Positions 1-9,711 of a DNA stretch of 64,000 bases are shown here, piece by piece. Position numbers and translations under genes: made by a program. Numbering within the stretch: position 1 is the stretch's first letter; each line of letters begins with the position of its first letter. The stretch is from Meconema thalassinum (lineage: Eukaryota > Arthropoda > Insecta > Orthoptera > Tettigoniidae), in assembly GCA_946902985.2 (NCBI GenBank), contig OX336389.2, positions 793,414,979 through 793,478,978 on the forward strand, given 5' to 3'. The notes below the pieces were generated by a model. The model ran no database searches and was not told where the DNA came from. It worked only from the letters and a program-made list of their open reading frames with translations.

Positions 1-854
1 CAAAGGGCCTAAATGCAGGGAATGGAGTGGTGTGTCCGAAATTTCATGCAGGCAGTGTTACGCGCAGGGTTCGAAAGGGTAAGTGTACACATTTTGGTTC
101 AGATCGGTGATACGGTGTAGACTTGCGCCAAAGGGCATAAATGCAGGGAATGGAGTGGTCTGTCCGAAATGTCATCTAAACAGTGTTACTCGCAGGATTC
201 CAAAGGGTGAGTATACACGTTTAAGTTCAGATCGGTGAAACGGTATAGATTTGGGTCAAAGGTCCTAAATTCAGGGAATGGAGTGGTCTGTCCGAAATTT
301 CATGCAGACAGTGTTACTCGCAGGGTTCCAAAGGGTAAGTGTACACATTTTGGTTCAGATCGGTGAAACGGTGTAGATTTGTGCCAAAGGGCATAAATGC
401 AGGGATTGGAGTGGTCTGTCCGAAATTTCATCTAAACAGTGTTACTCGCAGGGTTCCAAAGGGTAAGTATACACGTTTTGGTTCAGATCGGTGATACGGT
501 GTAGATTAGGGTCAAAGGGCCTAAATGCAGGGAATGGAGTGGTGTGTCCGAAATTTCATGCATCCAGTGTTACTCGCAGGGTTCCAGAGGGTATGTGTAC
601 ACATTTTGGTTTAGATCGGTGAAACGGTGTAGATTTGTGCCAAAGGGCATAAATGTAGGGAATGGAGTGATCTGTCCGAAATTTCGTCTAAACAGTGTTA
701 CTCGCAGGGTTCCAAAGGGTAAGTATACAGATTTTGGTTCATATGCGCGAAACAGTGTAGATTTGTGCCAAAGGGCATAAATGGGGGAAATGGAGTGGTC
801 GGTTCGAAATTTCATCTAAACCGTGTTACTCGCAGGGTTCCAAAGGGTAAGTAC
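1..854 (+). repeat. 128-bp satellite array, left block
   Basis: Tandem repeat with a unit of exactly 128 bp. Unit starts (the CAAAGG motif) fall at 1, 129, 257, 385, 513, 641 and 769, giving about 6.7 copies, and the array continues past the left edge of the window. Copies differ by a few substitutions and alternate between two variants (GGGCCTAAATG and GGGCATAAATG), which suggests a 256-bp higher-order period over part of the block. The block stops within a unit at 854, where a solo LTR is inserted, and resumes in phase at 9265. Short open frames here are repeat artefacts. Confidence 0.97.
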
Positions 855-2140
855 TGTACCCAATCGGGGATTGGTACAATTCGAACACAGGAACATTTGG
901 TAAGAAAGAAGGCAGTCATAGCGAAATGAAGAAAGGATTTCTTACAGAAATACCAAGATATTAAAAAAGCAGGTGGTATATTAAAAAGCCACAGGAAATA
1001 TAAATACACATTAACTTGACAGTTTTTAATATAATATAAACGTTGGAAGCAATTAAGAGGGCCTGCAGCTGAAGGAATGGGGAGAGCTAATGGACTCTTG
1101 TCATTCCTCAGCTACAGCAACTTTGGGAGAATTGATGGCTAGTGAAGTGTGACAGTAATGGGGAACTATTTTTTAATGTTAACTATAATTACACCTCTCA
1201 ACTCTGCATTAAATTGAACACATAAAATGGGAAATCGCCCGTCTCACAATAAGGAATCGAGGAAGAACAACTTGACAAACTAAAAACACCACTTTAAAAA
1301 GCCAGAATCAGAAGTGAACGCAGGTACAGGATTTTTCTGTAGGTTTAAAGCCTGTAATATAAACAGAGAAGAAAACTGCTGATTCAGATGTCGACATTGG
1401 GGAAGCCCGCGGACCAATTCGTGGAAGGATGAAGTGATTCAGCCGGCCCCTCAACGAGTATAACAACGTTTTTTATTAATTAAAAATTAGTGAACGATCA
1501 AATTTAATTCCGCTCAAGTGGAATCTTACAGTTTGGATATTTTACATCTATGTATAAATTTCGAAGCATGTTGGAGCACGAATTCAGAAATCGAGCTCCC
1601 GAAGTCATTGAGGGACTACTTTTTGTGTTAAATCAGATAAAAGGGCTCTGAGCAGAAGCCAAAGTCAGTCGATCTTGAGGCTCGAGGGAGCCAGGCCACG
1701 CCACGTTACGCTACCAAGTCTTCATTGAACCTCTTAAGGGGAGGTTACGCTACACGCCAAGCTAAGTTGCGCTATATCACGACACGCTGATAGTCAACAG
1801 TTTGAGACTCTGAGGAGTCATGCAAAGTTATAAGAACATTTAATCTGCGAACTATAGAAAGAATCACGCTAAGTTCAGTTACAGCGGTCAGCAGGGTACT
1901 TTTTAGTTCAAAGAAACCTGAGTTCGAAACCAGTTACGGAAGTCATAGGGACTTGAAAAATGAGTTGCGTTACGTCTAAATAAAGACGTTTCTAAAGACA
2001 TTAGATCCCAGAAGGGACGACAACAGGAACAGTATATTGCTATCGCGTAGTACTGAAATTATACCAGAAAGAACCTAGGGGAGTATGGGTTCGAATCCAA
2101 AGATATACATACTCAGGGGAGTATCCATCAGAAAATCGGA

Positions 2141-2250
2141 CGCTAGACAGTTTAAGGACCTCGAGTGGAGGCCAAGTTATAGAAGTTGTGATACACGCTA
2201 GACAGTTTAAGGACCTCGAATGAAGGCCAAGTTATAGGAATTACAAGTTG
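2141..2250. repeat. 55-bp direct repeat inside the solo LTR
   Basis: A segment beginning CGCTAGACAGTTTAAGGACC at 2141 recurs at 2196 (period 55) with a few substitutions. The second copy lies in the stretch 2206-2299 that was also copied into the LINE reverse transcriptase at 5635-5728. Confidence 0.85.
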
Positions 2251-3140
2251 CGATAGACAGCAATAGAGAAACAAAGTGACGGCAAAGTTACAGACATTTA
2301 TCGCCTAGCTAAACAGGCAGCATTAATCAAAACTACGTGCAGTATAAGCAGTACCGAAGAGACTCAAAACCGAGAGTTTTCCAGAAGTAGGGGAGGAACT
2401 TTGAAGGAGCAGGTCACACGTTCGATGCAGAGGGGTAGGAGTAGCATCAGGGAATCGTCAGCAGTCGAAAACTCATCGCCAAATCGCTGAGATACGATCC
2501 GTGTGATAAAGAATGAAGTGTGAATATATAAATAAGTGTACCATTTTATAAGGGTTTTAAGCAAAGTGAAATAATGTGTTTTAAAGTGTATCAGTATAAT
2601 TTAGGTGAACATAATACGAAGATGATCGAATATAGTGTCAGGGTGTGTTGTTGAGAAGCAAATCAAGATGGGTGAGCCCATTCCGAAGTAAGGTCCCGGC
2701 CGAACCAGCACATGGGGTGAGAGATGAAAATTCATTATGTTTATGTTGTATCATGCGCTGAATAACTAAATAATTGTGAAGTGCACTGAATAATTAAATA
2801 ATTGTGAAATGCATTCAATAACTAAGTCAATGCACTAACTAGTGAGTGAATAATGATTGAAATGTATGGTAAAACCATGAGTATAATTTTGTTAATTGTG
2901 AAAGATATCAGTCAAATATGCGAAGTAAAGTAATAGGGATGTAGCTGGAGAAAGTTCGCGCCAGATAGCGCTCGTGTAGTACTGGGTATGCGCAAGGCGA
3001 TCGTCTTATGTTTCTCCCAGTCAGCTGCGAGGAATGTATAAATTGTGACCGAGGTTTCTAAGCTGAAGTAAATTATATATTCTCTAATTTTACTCCAAGA
3101 CTATATTAATTAATTCTATAGGTATATCTCCTAATATATT

Positions 3141-3248
3141 ATGGACGATTTTCAGCGTTTAAGCGTTAAACAGCTGCAAAATGAGCTATGGACTAGAGGT
3201 GCTGAAAATAGCGGGTGGAAGGAAGAGTTAGGCCTAATACAGCGGTAA
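3141..3248 (+). pseudogene. SAP-domain-like 35-aa frame
   Basis: ATG at 3141 opens a 35-codon frame ending in TAA at 3246-3248. The product fits the SAP helix-extended-helix consensus: a leading LSVKQLQNEL helix, then RGAENSGWK matching the RG-x-x-x-x-G-x-K turn, then EELGLIQR. SAP modules bind AT-rich DNA and occur at the N-terminus of chromatin proteins and some transposon proteins. It sits 200 bp inside the left end of the P-like element and points toward the THAP frame on the other strand. Whether it was once a first exon of a longer protein cannot be seen here. The stop directly after the domain suggests a broken or spliced frame. Confidence 0.55.
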
Positions 3249-3738
3249 TAAATAGGCTAAATTCTAACACGCTTTATTATTCAAATAATGAATATGAGTC
3301 AGCATGCTTTCTCCTAAAGATTACAATTACTTGAGTAGTGTAGGCCTATATTGATAAATATATCTCCATAAGGCTTAAATCATAAATAGAGATTTAAATA
3401 TTCACTTGCTCCCCTTGCTTATAGACTTCGATTCATGTCTTTTTTTAGGTTGATAGGTTACATGAAACTGTCATGTTTTAAGGTAAACATAATCAAAGAA
3501 AGTTGATACCGGTATAGCTCGAAAATGCATCGCAACGTTTGGTTCTTATGTAATTTTGTCAATTTCTCAATAAGAATCGTTCCCGTACCCCTGGGAAAGG
3601 ACTTGGGGGTACAATTTTTAAAAAGTTGGAGAATCCCTGCTTTAGGGCCACGAACTGTTTCCATTCATCTGACTATGTCTCAAGAATGTAGAAGTCAGTC
3701 CCCGTCGGGCAGATGGAATTCGACGATTAATTCTGATT

Positions 3739-4062
3739 TCAAGAAACCAACCATAATACGTTTGTGACTGTTAATGTTGCGACATTTATTCTTGAAGTAT
3801 TTGTGCGAGTATTGACGTCTTTGAAAATGGGAGTCAGAAATGTTACATTCACTTCTTCGTGTATATTGACGATTTCTTCCCGTACTTCAATGGAGATGAT
3901 ATTTGCAGATTCCGATATTGTAGGCTTATCGTGATAATCCGGCAATTTTCTTGTGTATGGCCTCTTCCGTATTTTGGCTGTGTTCGTGTTCCACGGAAAA
4001 AGCGATGGAACAGCGCCCGGTTTTAATTCTGCTCTCTCACCTTCAAATACAAACGCATACAT
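3739..4062 (-). pseudogene. Post-THAP segment of the P-like protein
   Basis: A 107-codon minus-strand frame. Near its start is the stretch LKPGAVPSLFPW, which resembles the linker found just after the THAP domain in many THAP proteins and P-type transposases. It lies immediately downstream of the THAP frame but in another reading frame, with about 27 bp between, so an intron or a frameshift separates them. The remaining sequence matches nothing I know. It ends well before any RNase H-like catalytic region, so the protein is truncated. Confidence 0.5.
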
Positions 4063-4088
4063 TCAGTGGTTGTTATCGAAATGTCTAA

Positions 4089-4346
4089 TCAGTATAGGTA
4101 CAAAATATGAATTATTTCCCTTTGTAAATCACACTTATCCAACACAGTTTTCGTGAAGTCATCGGGTTGTAAATGATGAGAACACACTTTAATACATTCG
4201 GTCAGATTTTTTTCATCGAAATTTTTCCTTCTATTAGCACGTAACGATTTCTTCCTCATTTCTTTATTTTGTGTAAATTGGTGAAACGAAACCGCGCTTC
4301 CCTGATTTTTGCAAAGAGGAACACTGCAATAGCTCGGCATAGTCAC
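4089..4346 (-). pseudogene. THAP zinc-finger domain of a P-like transposase
   Basis: An 85-codon minus-strand frame starting MTMPSYCSVPLC. It carries the C2CH signature of the THAP domain: C-x4-C at residues 7-12, a basic helix (RKKSLRANRRK), and C-x2-H in CSHHLQPDDF near residue 55. THAP domains are DNA-binding zinc fingers, used by the P-element transposase to recognise sites near the transposon ends. The start methionine directly before PSYC is typical of the family. It lies about 140 bp inside the right terminal repeat with the frame reading inward, as expected for the N-terminus of a transposase. The catalytic part is missing. Confidence 0.85.
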
Positions 4347-4499
4347 GTAAATAACAATTTAAACAACTTAAATTCGTACATATTAGCGGCATGAGATCAC
4401 AGGAGACAAATGAAGAGCGCCTTGCGCTTACCCAGTACAACTGCAGTGCGCTCTATCGGTGCTAGTTCTATACATCCCTATTGGATGTTGTTTGAGTCT

Positions 4500-5239
4500 T
4501 CAGTCTTTTGACTGGTTTGATGCAGCACTCCACGCCTCCCTATCCTGAGCTAATCGTTTCATCTCTACATAGCTACCACACCCTACATCCAAGGCAATCT
4601 GTTTAACATATTGTGCCCTTGGTCTACCCCAACAGTTCTTGTCCTTGACCCTTCCTTCCATAACTAAGCTTGCTATTCCTGGGTGTCTTAGTATGTGTCC
4701 TACCAATCTATCTCTTCTCTTCATTAGCATTCACCAGGAACATCTCTCCTCTCCCACTCGTCTTAATACCTCTTCATTCGTAACCCTATCTACCCTTCTG
4801 ATCTTCATCATTCTCCTGTAACACCACATTTCAAACGCTTCAATTCTCCTCTTTTCTGCTGCCAACAGGTTCCTTTTCTGTAGAAATGCTTCCCTTGCCT
4901 GAGCAACCTACATTTTATATCCTCTTTGCTTCGTCCATCACTGGTTATTTTGCTTCCTAAGTAACAGAAGACTCCTACTTCCTTTAGTTTCTCCCCTACC
5001 AATTTGATTTCCATAGAGGTTTCTGATTTATTGCGGCCGCATTCCAATATATTTGTTTTACATTGATTAATTTTCATCATGAATTCTTTCCTCAAGATGA
5101 AGTCCATATCATTCAAATACTCATTCAAATCCTGAGGCGTGTCGGCCAAGATGACGCTGTCATCAGCAAATCTCAGAGTTGAAATTATTTCTCCTTGAAT
5201 CTTCATTCCCACTTTAAATTTCTCTCTAATTTCCTTCAT
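4500..5239 (-). pseudogene. LINE reverse transcriptase, catalytic palm and C-terminal tail
   Basis: The 4808-5239 part carries the catalytic motif FADDSVILAD near residue 26 (two metal-binding aspartates) and the thumb-region motif YLGSKITSDG. It is in the same frame as the upstream piece, from which it is separated by one TAA at 5288-5290 within the conserved motif before the palm; a CAA-to-TAA change would explain it. A frameshift near 4800 moves the tail into another frame (4500-4730), which has GRPRAQYVKQI and ends NQSKD. The tail is short of catalytic function but diagnostic of this LINE group. Confidence 0.85.
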
Positions 5240-5287
5240 TGCTTGTTCAATGTAAAGATTGAAAAGTATGGGTGATAAGTTGCAGCC

Positions 5288-5967
5288 TTAACTCACACCT
5301 TTCTGAATACCAGCTTCTCTCTCATGTCCATCAGCTCGAATGACTCCTGTCTGGTTTCTGTACAGATTGTAGATCACCCTCCTATCCCTGTACGTTATTC
5401 CAATCACTTCCAAAATGTCAAACAATTTAGTCCAATTAACGTTATCAAATGCCTTTTCTAAGTGTAAAAATACCATGAACGTTCTCTTATCTTTTCTTTT
5501 TCTATCTTCCGAAATCAACCGAAAATTTAGTACAGCTTCCCTTGTTCCTACATTTCTCCTGAAACCAAACTGGTCTTCACCCAACTCCGCTTCTATCTGG
5601 CTTTCCATCCTCTTGTAAATTATTCTAGAAAGGATTTAAGGACCTCGAATGAAGGCCAAGTTATAGGAATTACAAGTTGCGATTGACAGCAATATAGAAA
5701 CAAAGTGACGGCAAAGTTACAGATATTACAGACAGAAGCATGAGTAATCAAGCTGATAGTACGGTAATCCTCACATCTGTCAGCTCCTACTTTCTTCGGT
5801 ATAGGGATGATACCTTTCTTCTTGAAATCAGAGGGTACATCACCTGCCTCATAAATCCTACACACCAAGTGAAATAACCAGATCAGACTTTCATCTCCTA
5901 TGCAGCGTAGCAACTCAATCGGTATATCATCTATATCTGGTGCTTTGTTCCTGCTTAAGTCTTCCAA
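5288..5967 (-). pseudogene. LINE reverse transcriptase, N-terminal half, interrupted
   Basis: The 5736-5967 part carries the fingers region (NKAPDIDDIPIELL, then GIIPIPKK and YRTISLI). The 5288-5608 part carries EDQFGFRRNVGTREAV and LEKAFDNV, the first conserved RT aspartate region being present as FMVFLHLEKAFD. Between them lies a 94-bp segment (5635-5728) that is not LINE sequence and shifts the frame; it matches 2206-2299 of this window. The LINE reads continuously on both sides once that segment is ignored, so it was interrupted after integration or during a repair or copying event. Confidence 0.85.
5635..5728 (+). repeat. 94-bp copy of the solo LTR embedded in the LINE
   Basis: Aligns base for base with 2206-2299 (constant offset 3429) with only about three differences, same strand. 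The segment starts TTTAAGGACCTCGAATGAAG. It is unrelated to LINE coding sequence and sits inside the reverse transcriptase frame. Confidence 0.92.
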
Positions 5968-5979
5968 TGCTCTGTCAAA

Positions 5980-6372
5980 TTATGATCTCAATATTAGATC
6001 TCCTTTTGCATCCTCATCAATTTCCTCCTCTCTTTCCATTACATGATTCTCTATCTCCTTTCCCTTATACAAACACTCTATGTAAGCTTTCCATCTATCT
6101 ACCTTTTCTTCCCTATCTGTTAGAGGCTTTCCATTTGTGTCCTTAATATTACAGCACTTAGTCTTCTTTTCCCCAAATATATTCTTAATCCTTCGATAAG
6201 CTGTGTTTACGTTTCCTAATTTCAGACAATTTTCTATACATGAACATTTCTCTTTCAACCATTCTTCTTTCGCTACCTTGCACTTCTTGTTAACCTCATT
6301 TCTCAGACGTCGGTATTCTGCTTTCCCCTTTTCATCTCTTACATTCTTGTGTTTCCGCCTTTCATCCATCAA
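5980..6372 (-). pseudogene. LINE linker between endonuclease and reverse transcriptase
   Basis: A 130-codon, strongly charged frame (many K, R and E), beginning around MMDERRKHKN and containing YRRLRNEVNKKC and AYRRIKNIFG. This basic helical linker between endonuclease and reverse transcriptase is typical of APE-type LINEs. It overlaps the endonuclease frame by 11 bases in another frame, pointing to a small indel near 6365. No catalytic residues are expected here. Confidence 0.8.
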
Positions 6373-7048
6373 TTCTAGTGATCCACGATTTTCTGCCTAT
6401 TCTTTCTTCCCTAACAATGTTTTCTTCTGCGGATTTTGTTATTACATTCTTCAAAAGTGTCCATTCGTCTGCAATGGAAGTTTGTTTAGGGGTTTTCATT
6501 AGTCCTTCCTTTATACTCTTCTTGAATCTTCCTTTTACATCCTTCTCTTTCAGTCTGTTTATTGCCCACTTTTTTGGCTTTTGACTTTTCTTCAGTTTCT
6601 TCACCTTTAATCTCCATTTCATAACAACCAGATTGTGGTCAAGGTTTATGTCAGCACCGGGATATGTTTTAAAATCCAAAATCTGGTTTCGAAACCTCTG
6701 CTTGACCATAATGAAGTCGATTTGGTAACGCCCTGTATCTCCTGGTCTCATCCATGTGTATATTCTTCTATTGTGGTTATTGAATAAGGTGTTAGCTATG
6801 ACCAACTCATGCTCGGTGCAGAATATCAGCCTGCTTCCTCGATCTTTCCTTTCACCTAATACGAAATCTCCTACTATCTTCCCTTCTCTTCCTTTTCCTC
6901 CCACAGCATTCCAATCTCCCATTTCTATAACATTTTCATCACCCTTGAGATACCTCAGAATTTCATCTATTTCTTCGTAGACCTTCTCAACATCTTCGTC
7001 ATCAGCTTGACTGGTAGGCATATAGACTTGTACCACTGTGGTGCACAT
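6362..7048 (-). pseudogene. LINE AP-like endonuclease (5'-truncated)
   Basis: A 228-codon frame with the later motifs of the exonuclease-endonuclease-phosphatase fold: VQVYMPTS, then IEMGDWNAVGG (catalytic D and N), RRIYTWMRPG followed by YQIDFIMV, and DINLDHNLVV with the catalytic D-H pair. The N-terminal catalytic N and E motifs are absent because the element is truncated near 7080. In LINEs this enzyme nicks the genomic target to prime reverse transcription. The motifs that remain are intact, although the rest of the element is dead. Confidence 0.88.
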
Positions 7049-7080
7049 AGGTTTCGCATTGATTTTTGCTACAAACCCTT

Positions 7081-9240
7081 AATAATAAATAATCAATGAT
7101 AAATGAGATCGGAAGGGGGAAATCGAATATAATTGTACCACTGGCAGGTATTTATACCAAGTAATAGAATTTAAAAGCAGTAATGAAATGAGCACCAGAA
7201 TTAATAATAATAATCATAATTGTTCAGTTTTTACACTCCAGAAATAATAATTAAATGATGAGTTGTTGCACTCCATAATAATGATGTTGATGAATAATAA
7301 CGATTGAAATAAATAATAATAATGAGCTTGAATTGAAAGAATTAAATAATTGAAGGGTTTTTGGGATACCTTAAATGTTGATGAAAGGGATAATGATTTT
7401 ACAGACCTTAAATGTTAAAGGGATTAACGTAAATGGTGGTTTTGCAAACCTTGACGATGTATTGTGAGATTTGTAGGCGGTATGCAATGTTAAGGGAAAA
7501 GGCGATAGGAAGACCAGTTAGTAATACCGCGAGGCGAATAAAGTTGATTGTTTTGAGGATAACTAAATGTGTGATGGGAATCCAAGCAAATATAGTATTG
7601 CCATAATGGGCCAATTGAATAATGAATATAATGAATAGCATCACGCTAGGAATATGTACTTGATCTATAACATGCATTATTCGGGAGATTTGAAGTAAAT
7701 AAGTCGGATTCATGGTTGTTGTTTTCGGTTAGCACACATTGTGGGATAAGGATCCCGCCAAGTCAGCTTATGGTATGGTTTATTATGGTTATTGCAATGC
7801 AAGACCGACTGGGAAGGAATAAGATCTCCAGTGCGGCATTGCCACAGTTGTTTGACATGTATGTCTGGGGGAAAACAGCGGTTTCTACGAGATACAAACA
7901 ACAGGGGAGGTATAGGTCCTACATCCGAGCCGAGCTATGTATGACCGATCCCATGTACCAGCATTGCTTATATCCGATTGAGTTGTTGTATGCGGGTACC
8001 ACCCATCGGGAGGCAGTGATCTCACCGAGTAAGCTTATACGTCGTTGGCATCTCCGAATCTAATGCATGGTTATATGGAATCACGAAATAATGTTATGAT
8101 AAAGTGAAGAAACAGTAATTGCAATGATTGAAATAATTTGAAAAGCTTGGATGTCCATATAGTGGAAAGGGGAAGAAAGGCAAACATTGGAAACCGCGAG
8201 GGTGCGTTGAATGGTCCAGACGGGGCCATAAATTTTAAACTAATATTTTGAAGAGGAGGGGAGGATAGCAGCCGACCTTGTCCTGCTTGTTGCAAGAAGG
8301 CTAGGGAAGCCACATAATGGATGCTTTGTGAATCGAGTTTTAAAGGGTCTGAACGCGTATTAGCAATTAACGAATGCTACGTAATATTTTTGATTAAAAG
8401 GTGCTGCAGTAATATAAAGTAGATATTTGTATTGCTAGGATTTAGACAAGTGTCACCAGCTAAAATTTGAATTGATTCTATAAAGTTTGACGATAATAGT
8501 CAATGCAAATATTGTTGAAGAATAATCGATTTCTACCTCAAAGAAAACGGAAACGAAACGGATAAATGATTAATTGATTTTTGATCTAGTTGGAAATAAA
8601 ACCACTAAGAAGTAATGAATAATAGTGCATGATACAACGTAAATAAACCACCTTATAGCATGAGTGAAGGAGTGAAGGGTGTTGGGTTCGATTCATGACA
8701 TGTTGAAAATTTATGTATTGTGTTATAAAGGAGAAATACCTAAGGTTTGAATGGAAGGAAGTTGTTCAGTTTAAAGAAACTAAATGAAATGCTAATAAGT
8801 GAAAGTATAAATAAAGTAAAACCCTGAAGGGAAATAATATATGATAAATGTCCGCAAGCCTTAGATGACTTTTGAAAGTGTGATCGGCACGCTTTGCGTC
8901 TAAATGAGTATTTACCCTTAATGGAAGTAATGGTAATGATTATATCAGAGAATCTGAGCAAGATAATTCCTTTGAAGTGAATTTTTAGTGATGTTTATGT
9001 TGACTTTTATTGATTTTACTTGATCGGAATGATTCCAAGAATATTTTTGTCTTATTGTTGATTGTATTCTTGTTTTTGGGTGTTTCCTTAAGAGAAATAA
9101 ATTCATATTCAATGTAATATATGAGTAATTTTATGTAGTCTTGTTGACCTAACAGTGCTTCCATATCTGAATGTGAGGCCATATGGTGGGTTGGACGTAA
9201 CACCCCCTAAGCCGTGAGCTCAGCCAGGGTATGACCAAGC
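7081..9240 (-). other. Remainder of the solo LTR, AT-rich, no recognisable gene
   Basis: LTR sequence resumes after the LINE. It is AT-rich, with many AATAAT and AATGATGA stretches. A 115-codon plus-strand frame at 7716-8063 and several shorter frames have no family signature and I do not call them genes. The end near 9245 has a small palindrome, CCGTCTATAGACGG, just inside the terminal GGGTACA. Confidence 0.6.
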
Positions 9241-9264
9241 ATTCTCCGTCTATAGACGGGTACA

Positions 9265-9711
9265 GTATACACATTTTGGTTCAGTTTGGTCAAACGGTGT
9301 AGATTTGGGTCAAAGGGCCTAAATGCAGGCAATGGAGTGGTCTGTACGAAATTTCATGCAGACAGTGTTACTCGCAGGGTTCCAAAGGGTAAGTGTACAC
9401 ATTTTGTTTCAGAACGGTGAAACGGTGTAGATTTGTGCCAAAGGACATAAATTTCATCTAAACAGTGTTACTCGCAGGTTTCCAAATGGTAAGTATACAC
9501 ATTTTGGTTCAGATCGGTGAAACGGTGTAGATTTGTGCCGAAGGGCATAAATGCAGGGAATGGAGTGGTCTGTCCGAAATTTAAAGTGGACAATGTTACC
9601 CGCAGTGTTCCAAAGGATATGTATATACATTTTCGTTCAGATCGGTGAAACGGTGTAGGTTTGTGCTAAAGGGCCTAAATGCAGGTAATGGAGAGGTCTG
9701 TCCGAAATTTT
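9265..9711 (+). repeat. 128-bp satellite array, right block
   Basis: The satellite seen at 1-854 resumes here in the same phase and orientation. Unit starts fall at 9311, 9439, 9539 and 9667; the 9439 unit is only 100 bp because 28 bp (the AATGCAGGGAATGG region) is deleted. The array decays after about 9711 into sequence ending CTTTATTATATTAGTATAG near 9848, which resembles the 3' tails of RTE-type retroposons, so the satellite may have grown from such a tail. Confidence 0.95.

Larger units (their letters stand above)
2932..4482. mobile_element. P-like DNA transposon remnant with THAP and SAP coding pieces
   Basis: Terminal inverted repeats of about 65 bp: the left end starts AATAGGGATGTA at 2932 and the right end closes TACATCCCTATT at 4482. 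A second matching block, GTACTGGGTAtGCGCAAGGCG on the left against its complement around 4420-4440, lies inside each end. A THAP-domain frame on the minus strand and a SAP-like frame on the plus strand lie within. THAP domains are typical of P-element transposases. No transposase catalytic domain is recognisable, so this copy cannot be autonomous. I do not see a clean 8-bp target duplication, because a LINE abuts the right end directly. Confidence 0.7.
4484..7080 (-). mobile_element. 5'-truncated APE-type LINE (RTE-like)
   Basis: A non-LTR retrotransposon on the minus strand. From its 5' side it carries an apurinic-type endonuclease (6362-7048), a basic linker (5980-6372), reverse transcriptase (4808-5967) and the usual C-terminal tail with AQDREAWSAASNQSKD, followed by a short 3' end adjoining the P-like element at 4483. 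The 5' end is truncated within the endonuclease near 7080, typical of LINE insertion. The domain order and tail resemble the insect LINEs often annotated as craniofacial development protein 2-like; I call it RTE-like with moderate certainty. The reading frame is broken by a stop, frameshifts and a 94-bp foreign insert, so the copy is dead. Confidence 0.85.
855..9264 (-). mobile_element. Solo LTR (Gypsy-type) inserted in the satellite, carrying nested elements
   Basis: The insertion has inverted 7-bp termini, TGTACCC at 855 and GGGTACA ending at 9264, the TG..CA ends expected of an LTR. It is flanked by GTAC (851-854) and GTAT (9265-9268), a 4-bp target duplication with one mismatch; the intact satellite reads GTAT here. 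The satellite resumes at the same unit position (86) on the right, so the insertion was clean. Its left end matches the LTR at 61707 of the second Gypsy element, which fixes the orientation as minus. Removing the nested DNA element and LINE leaves about 4.3 kb. No second LTR or internal gag/pol is present, so I read it as a solo LTR left by LTR-LTR recombination. The first 24 bases can fold into a hairpin. Confidence 0.75.

Noticed and set aside
544..1009. Short frames on both strands in the satellite
   Set aside because: They follow from the 128-bp repeat and appear in shifted copies; not genes.
2932..4482. An 8-bp target duplication for the P-like element
   Set aside because: Left flank (AGTAAAGT) and right flank (GGATGTTG) do not match; the LINE abuts the right end and may have removed it.
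7716..8063. 115-codon plus-strand frame inside the solo LTR
   Set aside because: Opposite to the LTR orientation and lacks any domain; probably chance.
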